The notes beneath the pieces were generated by a model that had not been told where the DNA came from, did no database searches, and saw only the letters and a list, made by a program, of their open reading frames with translations. 64,000 nucleotides of DNA. Source: Rhizopus sp. PT2906 (lineage: Eukaryota; Mucoromycota; Mucoromycetes; Mucorales; Rhizopodaceae). The stretch spans positions 1-64,000 of the forward strand of contig JAMYHX010000064.1 in the NCBI GenBank assembly GCA_025529335.1. Reading direction: 5' to 3'. Positions 1 through 11,053 of the stretch are shown one piece after another (positions within the stretch are counted from its first letter, which is position 1; each line of letters begins with the position of its first letter). Position numbers and translations under genes: made by a program.

Positions 1-462
1 TTCTTGGCGACGACGAATTTACATTTCATGCAACATGAATTTTGTTCTCATCATGGGTGTATTTATTTTCGATCACAAGCGAATTTACTTTCCGGAAAGA
101 GTGTATAACAGCAAAAATAGGGACGAAAACCGAACATTTTTTGAGTTACTTAGGTAGCGTAATGGATGTCCTTGACAAGAATGAACTGAAAGGCTGTTAC
201 ATCGTTATGGATAATGCTCCTATACATAAACCTGTTGTTGTGAGGGAGTTCATTGAGGAAAGGGGCTACAAATGTGCTTACCTTCCATACTCACCATTTC
301 TTAAACCTATTGAAGAGTTTTAGTCAAAGGTAAAGTATGGCGTTAAAAGGCAGCTTTTTGATGGCAGTGACACATTGACACCTCGAATCATAGAAGCCTG
401 CTCCCAAGTTACTCTAGCACACTGTAGAGGATGGATAAAGGTTTTTATTGACCATGTTTAAT
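1..462 (+). pseudogene. IS630/Tc1-type DDE transposase, C-terminal remnant
   Basis: The frame reads as the catalytic part of a DDE_3 transposase. It has the second-aspartate block (YIVMDNAPIH), then a tyrosine-rich block (LPYSPFLKPIEEF) leading to the last catalytic acidic residue. An in-frame TAG at 321-323 replaces the tryptophan expected after EEF. The same frame then continues as SKVKYGVKRQ to a stop at 460-462, so the copy is interrupted by a nonsense change. The N-terminal DNA-binding half lies outside the window or is lost. Transposases of this type cut and paste DNA with two metal ions. This copy cannot make a full enzyme. The family call is firm and the element subtype is inferred. 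Confidence 0.8.
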
Positions 463-738
463 TTTGAATATTTAGTTATTTTACCGCTACAATGTGTATT
501 TTGCTGCTTTGACATATACAGAATTAGAGACTGTTTATTCATAACTGATACAATAATAAATGTTGACACTGATGAAGGAAAAAAATACGAAGTAAAAAGT
601 ATGAAGGGTTTTATGCTTCAAAGTAAAGAGAGCATTCACGGTATTTATTTTTGTTTACATCAATTAATCGGTAGATGTTTTCGAGTGTCGGACGACAGCG
701 TTCGCTCACAGAGGTAATCTACAGTTGGACCAGAATAC
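463..738. other. Intergenic, no supported feature
   Basis: An 89-codon open frame crosses this stretch, but it has no recognisable motif and an AT-driven composition. I see nothing that supports a gene. It may be the tail of the transposon at 1-462. Confidence 0.4.
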
Positions 739-1090
739 TTAGCAAACATAAAGTAATGAATGTAAGTTTTTTTGGCTGAGGAAGACTGCTAATTCACTTA
801 TTGACTTTGGTAATTTGACTCGGATAATCTCTGTCATTGTATAAGTACCATGAAGTTCCAGAGACATCAGATAAAAGACAACAGTAAACCCAATTACTTG
901 AAAGCCGAATGAATTGGACAACTTATAGAAATCAAGAGTATCCTTTGAAAGTATACTAACTCTCAATAAATCAAGAGCCAAAGAGTGATTGTTGCAATGA
1001 TTTACTTTTATCTCTCCGTGTCCAAGATTGTGATGATACTTCATCTGCTTCAACTTGATGATAGTGGCGTCCGGGCGAAAATCATTCTCT
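739..1090 (-). pseudogene. Nuclease-like lineage-specific protein, fragment
   Basis: On the minus strand the frame runs through EENDFRPDA, a spacer, then LGHGEIKV, followed by a C-terminal part with FGFQVIGF, LHGTYTMTEI and LPKSISELAVFL. The RPD then E-x-K spacing resembles the active site of PD-(D/E)XK nucleases. The overall layout is one I recall from many uncharacterised Mucorales proteins. A TAA lies immediately upstream of this frame, and no start or donor site fits, so this looks like a broken 3' fragment. The gene at 35015-35741 appears to be a second family member. Function unknown; the nuclease link is inference. Confidence 0.5.
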
Positions 1091-1787
1091 TCGGGTTACT
1101 TGTTCGACCATCTCAACAATGTATCTCTTTCTGGATCAGCTAGAAGCGATGAGAGTATAGGATCTGTTGTATTCAGCTTTGTTATTGTAAAAAAGCCATT
1201 AAGTTGACAACTTGTGAATTACATTATTTATAAAAAGAAAAGCTGAATGTTGTTAAATTAGATGCGTAAGCGTTTTATAGGGGCAGAAAATCTATGGCTG
1301 CTATTTATATTATTGTCATCACTGACATTATTTATGCTTATGTTATTATTGTTATACTAGTAGCTACTATAGTTATAAGTTATTCTTATCATATGCGATA
1401 GAGGAATGTAAAGTAGAATGTATGCTCTACTGTAAGATTATACTCGGGTTATTATAATGATTTATATCAAACACGTCAGGATCGACACATGTAGTGAACA
1501 GCTCACTTTCCGATATACAAACTATGCCCTTGATTGCGTTTTTTGGGACTTTCTGCAAGCTATATATTGTAAGTCCTTTAGAGATAAGTATTACGAGTAA
1601 TACATTGATATAAAATCATGGTCTTAGCAGGTAATGACATAAATCTTTCCTTTTATTTTTAAAACTTGCAATAACGAACAAGAGATTTAGTAAGACGAGT
1701 GTATTTTGCGTAGTTGATCAGCATTCCAAATAAGGAGCATTTGTGACTAGTGCAAATAGCAAATTCGTGCACAGATCAGCTCTGATG

Positions 1788-1789
<2 letters not shown>
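1091..1789. other. AT-rich intergenic stretch
   Basis: No open frame with recognisable motifs, no structured RNA signal and no terminal repeats were seen. It separates the nuclease-like fragment from the poly-T and MITE block. Confidence 0.4.

Positions 1790-1831
<42 letters not shown>
1790..1831. repeat. Poly-T tract, 42 nt
   Basis: An uninterrupted run of 42 T residues lies 9 nt before the inverted-repeat element starting at 1841. It could be a slippage-expanded tract or the reverse of an old poly-A tail from a retrotransposed insert. Its length may also contain assembly error. Confidence 0.9.
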
Positions 1832-1840
1832 CATGCCCAA

Positions 1841-2045
1841 CACTCCATGCACCAGAAAATAGGCTAATGCTACGGGCGCTTCCTTGGGACGCTACATATG
1901 TTGTCACTATACAACTTCACATTACCAAAGTCTCTGCCTAACCTAAGGCTGTTCAGTTCAATCTCTCTGATACAGAATACGAATTTATCATAATTACGCG
2001 TGTTCTTGCATCTTTATTGACCAAACTGACAACATAAAACTAGAC
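1841..2045 (+). repeat. MITE-like inverted-repeat element, partial copy
   Basis: Begins CACTCCATGCACCAGAAAAT and continues into GGCTAATGCTACGGGCGCTT. The left part matches 34542-34735 in the same orientation, including GTTGTCACTATACAACTTCA and the CTGACAACATAAAACTA block. The copy stops near 2045, where transposase coding sequence starts on the other strand, so the right half is missing. Inference: a non-autonomous DNA transposon relic. Confidence 0.6.
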
Positions 2046-2515
2046 CACTGTTCAACCGTCCAATTGGCATGCTCATGGACCCAGCGAAGTCTTTTCTTCA
2101 TGTGTTCTTCTGTTAATGCTGGTTTTTGAGCAACATAGTAAGAGCCATACTCCATCCTCTTCAAACTGTTGATAACAGTCTGTCTACAGACTTCTACATC
2201 TACGTTATGCAGTTCTAATCTCAGACAGTCGTATGTTACGAATGGATTATCTCCTATGGTCCTCATAAGCAGTTTCTGGGATCTCTCATTGATTTTATGG
2301 GTTCTGCATTTTGGCTTGGTTGGTATAGGCGATCCAGTCTTCTTTATTCTATCCACAGTGCTTTGTACTGTCGTCTTTGGCATTTCGACTATGTTTACAA
2401 TGTCGTCGTCAGGCGACTGCCTTGCTTTTCCAAGGTAATAAATACCCCAGTGCTTTCTTTCTTCGCGAGGTTGATAAGGGCCACGTTCTTTAGTTGATAC
2501 GTTTTCAGCAGACAT
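1994..2515 (-). pseudogene. Tc1/mariner-type transposase, N-terminal half
   Basis: The 173-codon frame starts with a basic segment. It then has two helix-turn-helix-like blocks (VEMPKTTVQSTVDRIKKTGS and the region around VEVCRQTVINSLKRMEYGSY). It ends with the typical linker KRLRWVHEHANWTVEQW that precedes the first catalytic aspartate (WSDE) in Tc1-like enzymes. The catalytic aspartate itself is absent: after VEQWSSF the frame runs into the MITE-like repeat and stops. The protein therefore keeps DNA-binding parts only. It could still be expressed as a binding fragment, but the truncated form fits decay better. Confidence 0.75.
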
Positions 2516-2702
2516 GAATAATTAATAAAATATTGAGAAATAAACACAATTTTGACTTCTTTTTTTTATTTTTTTTATTAAGTACAAAACCGAATTAAGT
2601 GTGATTGTGTTACGCAGTTGTCAAGAAATCGCATAAAAGGCGGGGTAAAACATTTTGAGTACATCTCTAAGAGATACGTGATATGTGTAAACACGACAAT
2701 TA

Positions 2703-3074
2703 CTACATTTTGTGGAAGATTTGTAGGATTATCAATGCTTCGTGGATAGCTTGCCACGTATCTTCATTGAATCTGACAATTTTGAATCCCATATTCGTGG
2801 CCATTGCTTTCAATTGTCGCTTCCAACCTCCACGCTCACGAATTAAACTCTTTCTATCATAGTGATTTACAACGAACTCTTTCATATCTTTAAGTGCAGC
2901 AGGCCAGCCCACTTCTTTTCTGTCATCAGCCAAATTTAATAATAACGACCTAACCTCTAAGCACATTGAAAAACGAGGAAAGGAGCAGAGGTAGTTCTGT
3001 AAGTATTGGGTACTAAAAATTTACTTTTCTTATTGACATAACTTACCATCTTTAAGTAATATATTCTCGCTCAT
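2703..3074 (-). CDS. Small uncharacterised protein, two exons
   Basis: Proposed exons 3074-3047 and 2956-2703 with a 90-nt intron (GTAAGT donor, CTTAG acceptor). The phase fits exactly and the ATG is at 3074-3072. The product is about 93 residues, starting MSENILLKDEVRSL and ending IILQIFHKM. It is mixed charged, has no signal peptide or membrane segment, and looks alpha-helical. An alternative is translation from a later ATG inside the intron. I do not recognise the family. Clean splicing and non-random composition argue for a real gene, but it sits among mobile-element debris. Confidence 0.45.
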
Positions 3075-3345
3075 ATTGTTACTATGGAGTTTTTAAAAAT
3101 AAATAATAAATGCAAGTTTTTTTGTAAATAATGCTTTAGTAATAGAAAACTTTGCCTATTAAGTGTATCAATAATATCAGACAGAGAGAAATTTGACAAG
3201 AAAGAAAGCTATTTTAATAATAAAAACAGTGCGAGACGTCAAAAAAAGGGGAGACAAGAGTTGTGTACCTCTTTTATGTGCATATGGGGGTTTACAAGCT
3301 GAAATGTGAATTTGATTTTTAACTAATTAAATAATATAAATATGC

Positions 3346-3456
3346 AATACTCCTCTCGGTTTTCTTAGGGGACACCACGCTCCGGGAGTTACTATTATCT
3401 TTGGTAATAATAGCTCCCGGAGCGTGGTGTCCCCTAAGAAAACCGAGAAGAGTATT
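3346..3456. repeat. 54-bp near-perfect hairpin with 3-nt loop
   Basis: The left arm 3346-3399 and right arm 3403-3456 are reverse complements apart from a few mismatches, with loop TTT at 3400-3402. The core TTAGGGGACACCACGCTCCG is perfectly mirrored. It is followed by a T-run. A weaker related string, AAGAAAACCGAAAAGAATAT, occurs at about 3521-3540. No gene encloses it. It could be a fold-back transposon, a MITE of two terminal repeats, or the source of a hairpin small RNA. Confidence 0.9.
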
Positions 3457-3668
3457 TTTTTTTAATTTATTAACTAAGAATAAAGCTCATCAAAATAAAG
3501 GGGAGAAATTGTATAAAATTAAGAAAACCGAAAAGAATATCCGAGGCTCTCTCATCACATAGGGAGAAAGTCCAACATCAACTTTACAGGCTGTGTCGAA
3601 CTATCGAATAATTTAAGGCATCTATTGTGCTTTCATTCTTCTTCACCCTTGAAAATCATCGCTTGTAA

Positions 3669-3890
3669 TCAGCTTGTATACAATCCAGCTTTCATAATAT
3701 TAATTGCTGCATTATTGTCTGGGCTTCTCACAAATCCATCTATGGGTATTCTCATCCAGAAAAGCTGAACCAACAAAGGCGCTTGTTTCTTAAGCACGTT
3801 TGATATGCCAATGATATAAAGAAATATCTGTAGAGAAATTGTTGATATCTCGGTTTGACTATAATCTATCGTTACTCGTTTCACTTTCAA
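3669..3890 (-). pseudogene. Possible TnpB/Fanzor-like C-terminal tail
   Basis: The frame ends with IDGFVRSPDNNAAINIMKAG. This resembles the last RuvC block of IS605 OrfB/TnpB and Fanzor proteins (RDxNAAxNI), but with the first Asp shifted or lost. No zinc-finger cysteines or upstream catalytic blocks are readable. The neighbouring minus frame at 3859-4095 may be part of the same decayed element. The call rests on one short motif and is tentative. Confidence 0.22.
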
Positions 3891-4099
3891 ATTGGAATTC
3901 TTTTAATCCACGTAAACTACTCAACAAGAATGGTGATAGCTTCTTTATCAGTGGCACAGAAACACACAGGGACACCTTTCCTAGTGATTTTGCTTTTAAT
4001 AATGATGGTGAGCTAGTAAGCGTCACAATCAGAGGCAATAAGGGATTTGCAGCTTTTATGTGTTTTATCAGCACGCCATTCTGCGATGTATTCAAGTAG

Positions 4100-4527
4100 C
4101 TAGAGATAAAGTATGTTTATGTCCCGATTTGTTTAACAATAAAGAGGGTAACATAGATTCTTTTCAAAGATACTATATCCAGAGTCTAATACTTTCTGAA
4201 TCAACGAAAGTTTACTAAATATAGTATTGCTGCTACCTCTTGCAACTATGATCAAACTGTACTTGTAACGACTGTGGTATTAAACACAGTGATACCCTGT
4301 ACTTGCAAAGATGAAGCAATAGAAAGTATGGTTGGCCTAACTATTTTTTTATAGGAACTAACGATGGTATAACAAATCAATAGAGTTTAATATAATGCTC
4401 ACTCTTCCTTATTGTAGGATGTAACAGTGTGGTTCCAACTGTGAAGTAATTGCTGTGCTGCGTTTAAATTTCAAAAGATTCTAAAGTCTCTCTATTTTTT
4501 TTCTCACTCTATTTTTCTAGTTATCAA
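4100..4527. other. Upstream region of the Met30/SconB gene
   Basis: No coding feature is supported. The last 60 nt before the ATG at 4528 are pyrimidine-rich, as in many fungal promoters. No clear TATA box was identified. Confidence 0.35.
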
Positions 4528-6363
4528 ATGAACAATACAACTGACGATAAACAAAAGGAAAAAGAAAATGCTCCAGTCAAAGAGTTTCTGTCGAGACATG
4601 TTCCTGAACAACTAGCAAATAGCAAAAAGTTATGTTATAGACACAGACCTGATCTCATTAAACGACGACAGCCTGACAATTTCGATTTTGAACAAACACA
4701 AAAAGTAGTGTAAACAGCCTTTTATGCCCCCTGATTCATTAATTTTTTATTGTGTTAGCAACTAGAAGCACTTCCGACAGAAGATAAAGCAGCCATTACA
4801 CATATTTGGTCTATATTCTCTGCTGCACCTCCAGATCAGCGCATCTTGATCCTTCGAGGTCTTCTTTCGACTTGTTGTATGCCCCAACTTTCATTTCTGT
4901 ACAATGCAATCAAGCCGCTGGTTCGAATTGATTTTTTAGCCATCTTACCTCATGAAATATCACTCAAGATCTTTTCATATCTGGATGCAAAATCACTCTG
5001 TACCGCCGCTCAAGTATCTCAGGCATGGAAGGAGCTGGCGGACGATGAAGCGGTGTGGCACCGAATGTGTGAACAACACATTGATAAGAAATGTGCCAAG
5101 TGTGGCTGGGGTTTACCATTATTAAACAAGAAAAAGAAGACGGTGCCGATGAAACGATTAGAGCCGAGCGAAGAGCCATTACGTGTGGCCTGTGGATCAA
5201 GAACGATAGAGGAAGATACAAACAAGAAGGTCAAGGTAGACATATCATCCAAAGAAACAAGTCCATCACATATTACAACACCCATCGTGCGACGAAGACC
5301 CTGGAAAGAGGTGTATTCGGAGCGACTGCGGATCGAGCGCAACTGGCGCAACAACAAATATCAGTCGAGAGTCTTGAGCGGTCATACGGATGGAGTGATG
5401 TGTGTCCAGTTTTGTGATAGCAGCAATATTGCCATGACGGGATCGTACGACAAGACGGTCCGTATCTGGAATCTAGAAACATGTGAACTCTTACGAACCC
5501 TCACCGGACACACACGATGCGTGCGTGCGCTCCAGTTTGATGAAGCCAAGCTGATCACGGCCTCGATGGACCACACACTCAAGATTTGGAACTGGCAGAC
5601 AGGTCAATGTATTCGTACGCTCGAGGGTCACACTGGCGGTGTTTTGAGCTTGCATTTCAATTCAAGGTTACTGGCAAGCGGATCGACAGACCACACGATT
5701 CGGGTGTGGAACTTTTTGGCTGGCGAGTGCTGTACCCTGACCGGTCACACCGAGTGGGTCAACTGTGTGCGATTCTGTCAGGATGATCAGCTCCTTGTCT
5801 CAGCAGGCGACGACGCAACAGTACGCATTTGGGATCTTCAGACACGACAGTGTATTCGTGTCTTGAACGGCCATGTCGGACAGGTGCAGATTGCATTGCC
5901 CAGTCCCAAGTGCTTCTCTCATAACTTTGTCGAGCAAGAACCACAGAACGATTTGCCACTTTCACGTGGAATCCCGCAACAGCCAGGATGTGCAGTGACT
6001 GAGAACCGAAGAAGGAGCATAGAACAAAAGAGATCGACCCAGACAACGACAGATAATCCCATTATTATCTCAGGGTCACTTGATAACACGATCAAAGTAT
6101 GGGACTTGGCAACAGGAAACTGCATTCGTACCCTCTTTGGTCACGTCGAAGGTGTCTGGGGTTTGGCATACGATACGCTCAGGATTGTCAGTGGGTCTCA
6201 TGATAGCACGATCCGTGTTTGGGATTTAAGTAATGGTCGATGTATGCACGCACTTGAAGGTCATATTGGGCCTGTCACTGCTGTGGCTCTAAGCGATACC
6301 AAGATCATCTCGACTTCAGATGATGGAGATGTCAGGATTTGGGATTATGGAGTGCCACATTAA
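4528..6363 (+). CDS. MET30: F-box/WD40 protein, Met30/SconB type
   Basis: Exons 4528-4704 and 4759-6363, giving about 593 residues. The N-terminus carries CYRHRPDLIKRRQ, then an F-box region from LPHEISLKIFSYLDAKSLC, followed by the signature VWHRMCEQHIDKKCAKCGWG seen in SconB/Met30 proteins. Seven WD40 blades follow, each ending in RIWN, KIWN, RVWN, RIWD, KVWD, RVWD or RIWD. Blade 4 has LTGHTEWVNCVRF and blade 6 has FGHVEGVWGLAYD, both typical of this family. A low-complexity insert of roughly 60 residues separates GHVGQVQ from the fifth WD end. Known role: substrate receptor of SCF ubiquitin ligase that restrains the sulfur activator (Met4/CYS3). A bZIP of that family lies at 51609. Cdc4/Fbw7 is the main alternative but fits less well. 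Confidence 0.88.
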
Positions 6364-6612
6364 CACATAAAATGATTTTGCTTAAATGTCTTAAATCCAC
6401 TTAGATCTATAATCATATACCCTCAACGTAATAAACATATTTGTACTCCTTGCTTATTGAAATATATATATACATTATGCACTACAAGCTGAAGGACACT
6501 GTGGCTTTTGTTTGCTTTCTAAATTTCTATTGGTCAGATATTTTCTCATAAGGTTGACAAGAGTGACTGCATCTCCTTTTCCCAACTCTTCATCTTATCC
6601 AGCAACTTGATC

Positions 6613-7148
6613 ATGAGTGAACCAAAACCAGGAGAAGCACTTATTAAGCCAGAGTAATAAGAAAGCATAAAGAGAGGGGGAGAAAAAAAAAGAATACATA
6701 ATTGATGCCTTATACAGGTACCGTAAGGAACGTTGGTTTAGCGATGCTGAAACAGCTGTCAATGATGACGAAGCAGAAGGTGCCTCTACGATCGAGCCCA
6801 AGAAGCAAAAGGTAAAAAAAAAAAGAAGCAAGAACAGAAAATATGAGTGATATTAAATATATTACACAATTATATTTATGCATAACAGAATGCTCGTGGT
6901 GCTAATAAAGGACAAAGAGGGAAAAAGCGTATTGAAGATAGCGTCAGACTTTGTAAATACGTGGCTGTTGATGAAGAATGCAAGATTGGTGAAAAGTAAA
7001 GAACGTTACTTCTTTTATGGATATGATTATTTATATTTTTTCTTCCAGGTGTCGATTCTCTCATGACCTTGAAGCTTATTTAGCCGCCAAACCTGCTGAT
7101 ATTGGTAATCGATGTGTCAATTTTGATTTATTTGGAAAGTAAGAGAGG

Positions 7149-7199
<51 letters not shown>

Positions 7200-8994
7200 A
7201 GCTTAAAATTATCTTTAATAGATGTTCATATGGCTATAAATGTCGCTTCTTGAGCGCACACTTGGATGAAAACAAAAAACTGATTGTAGATGAGAAAAAG
7301 ATGGCAGAGAACAATGTGTATACGATCAATGGTATCTCACACGAAACACAAGTCGCATTGAATCGTTCAAAAGTAAGAAAGAATAAGAAAGGATGACACG
7401 GGATTGACTGTTTGATATAGTACAAGTTTCCAAGAACAGAAGCATATATGGCTACAGTAAAAGTAGAGATTGCAGAGGAACAGGCGATGAAGGACGCCAA
7501 TGCATTAAAACGAAAACTTCAACCATCTTCCGAAGAGCAAAAGGGAATCAAAAAGCAAAAGTCTGATGAATCTACTGACAGCGAGGACGACGAATTTTTT
7601 GATGCCTCTAACGAGTTTACAAATGTCAGTATTGAACCAGCAGCAGTTGAAGCATCCACAAGTCAAGAAGATAAGCCTATAGGACCTATCGATCTTAAAT
7701 ACAAAAAGGTATATTTCCCCTTTTTGACATGTGGATGATATCTCATATAGATGATTTAGATTATAGATTTCAGAAACAAAACTTACCTTGCACCACTCAC
7801 AACAGTCGGCAATTTACCGTTCCGAAGAGTCTGTAAAGAATATGGGGTCGATATCACCTGTGGTGAAATGGCTCTCGCATTCAATTTACTACAAGGCCAG
7901 CAATCCGAATGGGCGTTAACAAAGCGTCATAAATCTGAAGATATCTTTGGTATTCAAATATGTGGATCAAAGGTTGAGCAAGTGACAAAGGCTTGCGAGG
8001 TTTTGAATAACGAAGTGGATGTTGATTTCATTGATCTAAACATGGGATGTCCTATTGATTTAGTGTTTAAGCAAGTAAGGAAGAGACTATTTGATCTGGG
8101 ATCTGTTACTAATTCACATAACAGGGCGCTGGTTCAGCATTGCTAGATGCTAGAGGTCGTATGTTTAAGATATTAAGAGGCATGCAGACAGTGACTGATA
8201 TTCCGATCACGGCAAAGTTCAGAATGGGTATCAAAGACAACTATCCAATTGCTGACAGAGTTGTACCCAAGCTTGAAGAATTGGTAAGAAAAATATGACT
8301 ATTTCACTGCTTCATGAGGTCTCATGTATATTATAGGGAATTGCTTTAGGATCTGTAAGCTCTCTCTTTTAAAAATATGTGTATATATAACAAATAACTT
8401 ACTGTCGTGTGATAGCTCCATGGACGTTCTCGTGCACAAAGATACACCAGAAAGGCAGATTGGGAATACATTGGAACGATGAAACAGTTGACAAATAGCA
8501 TGCCATTATACGGTAACGGAGATATAATGAGCTTTGAAGACTACAATCGCTGCAAGGAAATCAGTGGTGTGGATGGTGTCATGATCGGTAGAGGTGCGCT
8601 TATCAAGCCATGGATTTTTGATGAAATTAAAAACCAGAGACACTATGATATCTCTGCTAATGAGAGATTTGATATGCTCAAGCGTTTCTGTGACTACGGT
8701 TTAGAACATTGGGGATCAGACAGTCAAGGCGTCAACATCACTCGACGATTCTTTTGTGAATGGCAGTCATTTTTGTACAGATATATTCCAGTTGGCATCC
8801 TTGAAAGACCTCCTCAACGTATGAATGAAAGACCACCTCCATTCCAAGGACGTAACGATCTGGAAACACTCATGGCCAGCCCTCTCGCGTCTGATTGGGT
8901 TAAGCTTAGTGAACTTTTCCTTGGCCCTGCACCAGAAGATTTTAAATTTGTACCAAAGCATAAAGCAAATTCATTTGAGTCTATTCAGGTATAA
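6613..8994 (+). CDS. DUS3: tRNA-dihydrouridine synthase 3 (Dus3)
   Basis: Ten exons: 6613-6653, 6718-6811, 6889-6995, 7049-7138, 7222-7372, 7421-7708, 7760-8074, 8125-8283, 8337-8354, 8416-8994, about 613 residues. The N-terminal part has two CCCH zinc-finger-like units (CKYVAVDEEC...CRFSH and CVNFDLFGKCSYGYKCRF). An acidic linker precedes the FMN TIM barrel from IIDFRNKTYLAPLTTVGNLP. The active-site cysteine lies in DLNMGCPID, and LHGRSRAQRYTRKADW is typical of Dus3. The enzyme reduces a uridine in the variable loop of tRNAs (U47 in yeast) with FMN and NADPH. One intron contains an (AT)n tract, and exon 9 is only 18 nt. Converges on the Icp55 gene, 163 bp away. Confidence 0.93.
7157..7198. 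repeat. (AT)n microsatellite in a DUS3 intron
   Basis: About 20 AT units lie within the intron between exons 4 and 5. Such tracts are length-variable and could serve as a strain marker. Confidence 0.9.
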
Positions 8995-9157
8995 AAATAT
9001 ATACATATTATAATAACAATCTAACCTGCTTTTATATATAATAAAAAGGGTTAAAATGAAAATAATAGAAATAAATATATATGTGCATATATGGCCTTTC
9101 TTTTCAATTTATTCGCAAATGATGGTAGTAATTTACATAGTATACACACAGATAGTA

Positions 9158-10959
9158 TTAATGGTTATTGCAACAAAATTCTATATCGACTATTTCCTTG
9201 GGCGTATTCGAACTTAACACATAAGGTTCTTCTTTTCCAATCACAACATTATCTTCAATACGTATACCAATACCATGATATTTACTTGGGAACTTGCTGT
9301 CATATGGAACATAGATACCTGGTTCAATGGTAATAACCATATTCTGCTTCAATTTACGCGATCTGTCTAAATCATGTAAATCATGTACGTCTAAGCCAAG
9401 GTAATGTCCAACATGATGAGGATAGAGTATTCGTTCGAGATCCTGTATTGAATGTTAGCTTTGAACAATGTCTCTCTCTCTCTCACATTGAGATCCTTAC
9501 CCATCCTGTCACATTAAATCCTATTTTTTGAAGTTCTTCTTTCATCAATTTGACAGATTGTGAGTGAATACCATGAAGAGAGACACTATTTGCTTCAGTG
9601 CATAATTTGATACAGGCTTTATTGACATTCAAGACAGCCTGATAAAGCTCCTTTTGAGGTTCAGTAAACTTGCCATTGACTGGCCATGTACGAGTGATAT
9701 CACTTGCATATCCATTGTATTCACCACCACAGTCTACCAGTACTAGTTCATTATCTCTAATCGTTTCAGGGTCAATGTATGGTCATGACAGTAGGGTTAT
9801 ATCTTACTTCAATTCCATATCGTTTCGGACATAGTGCAAGGATAAAGCATTGGGTCCACCAGCGATTACAGGAACGTAAGCCAGCATGGTTGATCCTCTC
9901 ATCCTGACCTCATAATCAAACTTTGCCCAAAGCTGTGCTTCTGTTATTCCTGGTTTTGTCCACTTCATTGCCTCTACAAATGCCTTTGAACTGATCAACC
10001 CAGACTGTTTCATCGCTTCTATCTCGCTTGGACTCTTGATCATTCTCAACTCTTGAACTATTTTGCTTAATGGCAATATACTTTGAATCTTGAGGCCTGG
10101 GTAATGATGTTAGCATCTTACTTTTTTTACGTTTTATCCGAGGGAAATGACCCTTCTTTAAACTAAACCAGAGCTTTCCCCAAAACGTACCAGTCTCGAT
10201 TAGATTTTTTGTGGATTCATCCGAGATCAATGTAGGCATATTTCCAGGACTATCCATAAAGACGTGCTTGTATGCTCCAATAGCCTTTTTTAAATAAGCT
10301 ATGAATTTGGTATTCTCATAGGCTTCGTCTGCTCCAAATATCTCTTTTGCACCCTCAATGCCTGTGCGTGGTCCATCCCATAATTCTGCATGTGCGTTCT
10401 TTGGCAAGACAAACATGGTTTGTTTATATCCTTTTTTAGAATTGTTCTTTTCTGCACACAAGATATCTGTCAATATTGCAAATCATACGCTTTTTCATAT
10501 TTGTATTACCCAGTATCAATGCAGCGTCAGGTTCATTGTATCCACATAAATACCAAAAGTCAGTGTTCTGATGGAACGGATAGAATATGTTGTTTGTCAT
10601 GTAGCGAGTGCCGTATCCTAAGCATATGACTACACTATCCTCAGGTAACGTCTTCATCAAGTTCGATCTTCGTTGTTCGTACTCATCGGCAGTGAATCCA
10701 GGCGTCACTTTAGTAAAAGCCCAAATGTTAGCCAATAGGTCTACTTGATGTACAAATTACCTTGTCCCTTTTTCATTAAATTGGGATGGGTTATATACGT
10801 AGGCTGACCAAATGACCTCTTGTGTGTTGCTGGAATTGTCACATTGGCCACACTATAATGTCTTTTATAAGGAACTGCAATACGCGATCTAATAACTGCT
10901 GAAGCTGTATAGCTGTATACTCTCTTTAAAGACAATGATCTTATGGAGGAACGGAGCAT
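9158..10959 (-). CDS. ICP55: Mitochondrial Xaa-Pro aminopeptidase (Icp55/XPNPEP3 type)
   Basis: Six exons: 10959-10761, 10707-10510, 10466-10191, 10096-9808, 9756-9501, 9442-9158, about 500 residues. The first 40 residues are rich in Arg, Ser and Ala with no acidic residue, as in a mitochondrial presequence. GQPTYITHPN then VTPGFTADEYEQRR mark the aminopeptidase P N-domain. The M24 pita-bread domain has metal-binding segments LVDCGGEYNGYASDITRTW, HHVGHYLGLDVHD, ITIEPGIYVP and IGIRIEDN. Known role: removes one residue from imported proteins after MPP cleavage, which stabilises them. The fourth intron start sits inside ETG, and a GCTAAC branch site precedes its acceptor. Confidence 0.9.
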
Positions 10960-11053
10960 ATATGTTTATTAAGCAAAAAGGGATGACAGGGCGCGAAGGG
11001 AAGGGGGGCAATTTTAGGCTTGTGTCACGTGAATGACAATGATAAGAATCATG

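Noticed and set aside
448..717. 89-codon plus-strand frame after the transposase remnant
   Set aside because: No motif, composition follows local AT bias, and no start or splice context supports it.
10100..10190. 25-nt intron in the Icp55 gene
   Set aside because: A 94-nt intron starting at GTACGT uses the same acceptor, keeps frame and gives the conserved sequence without an extra insert.
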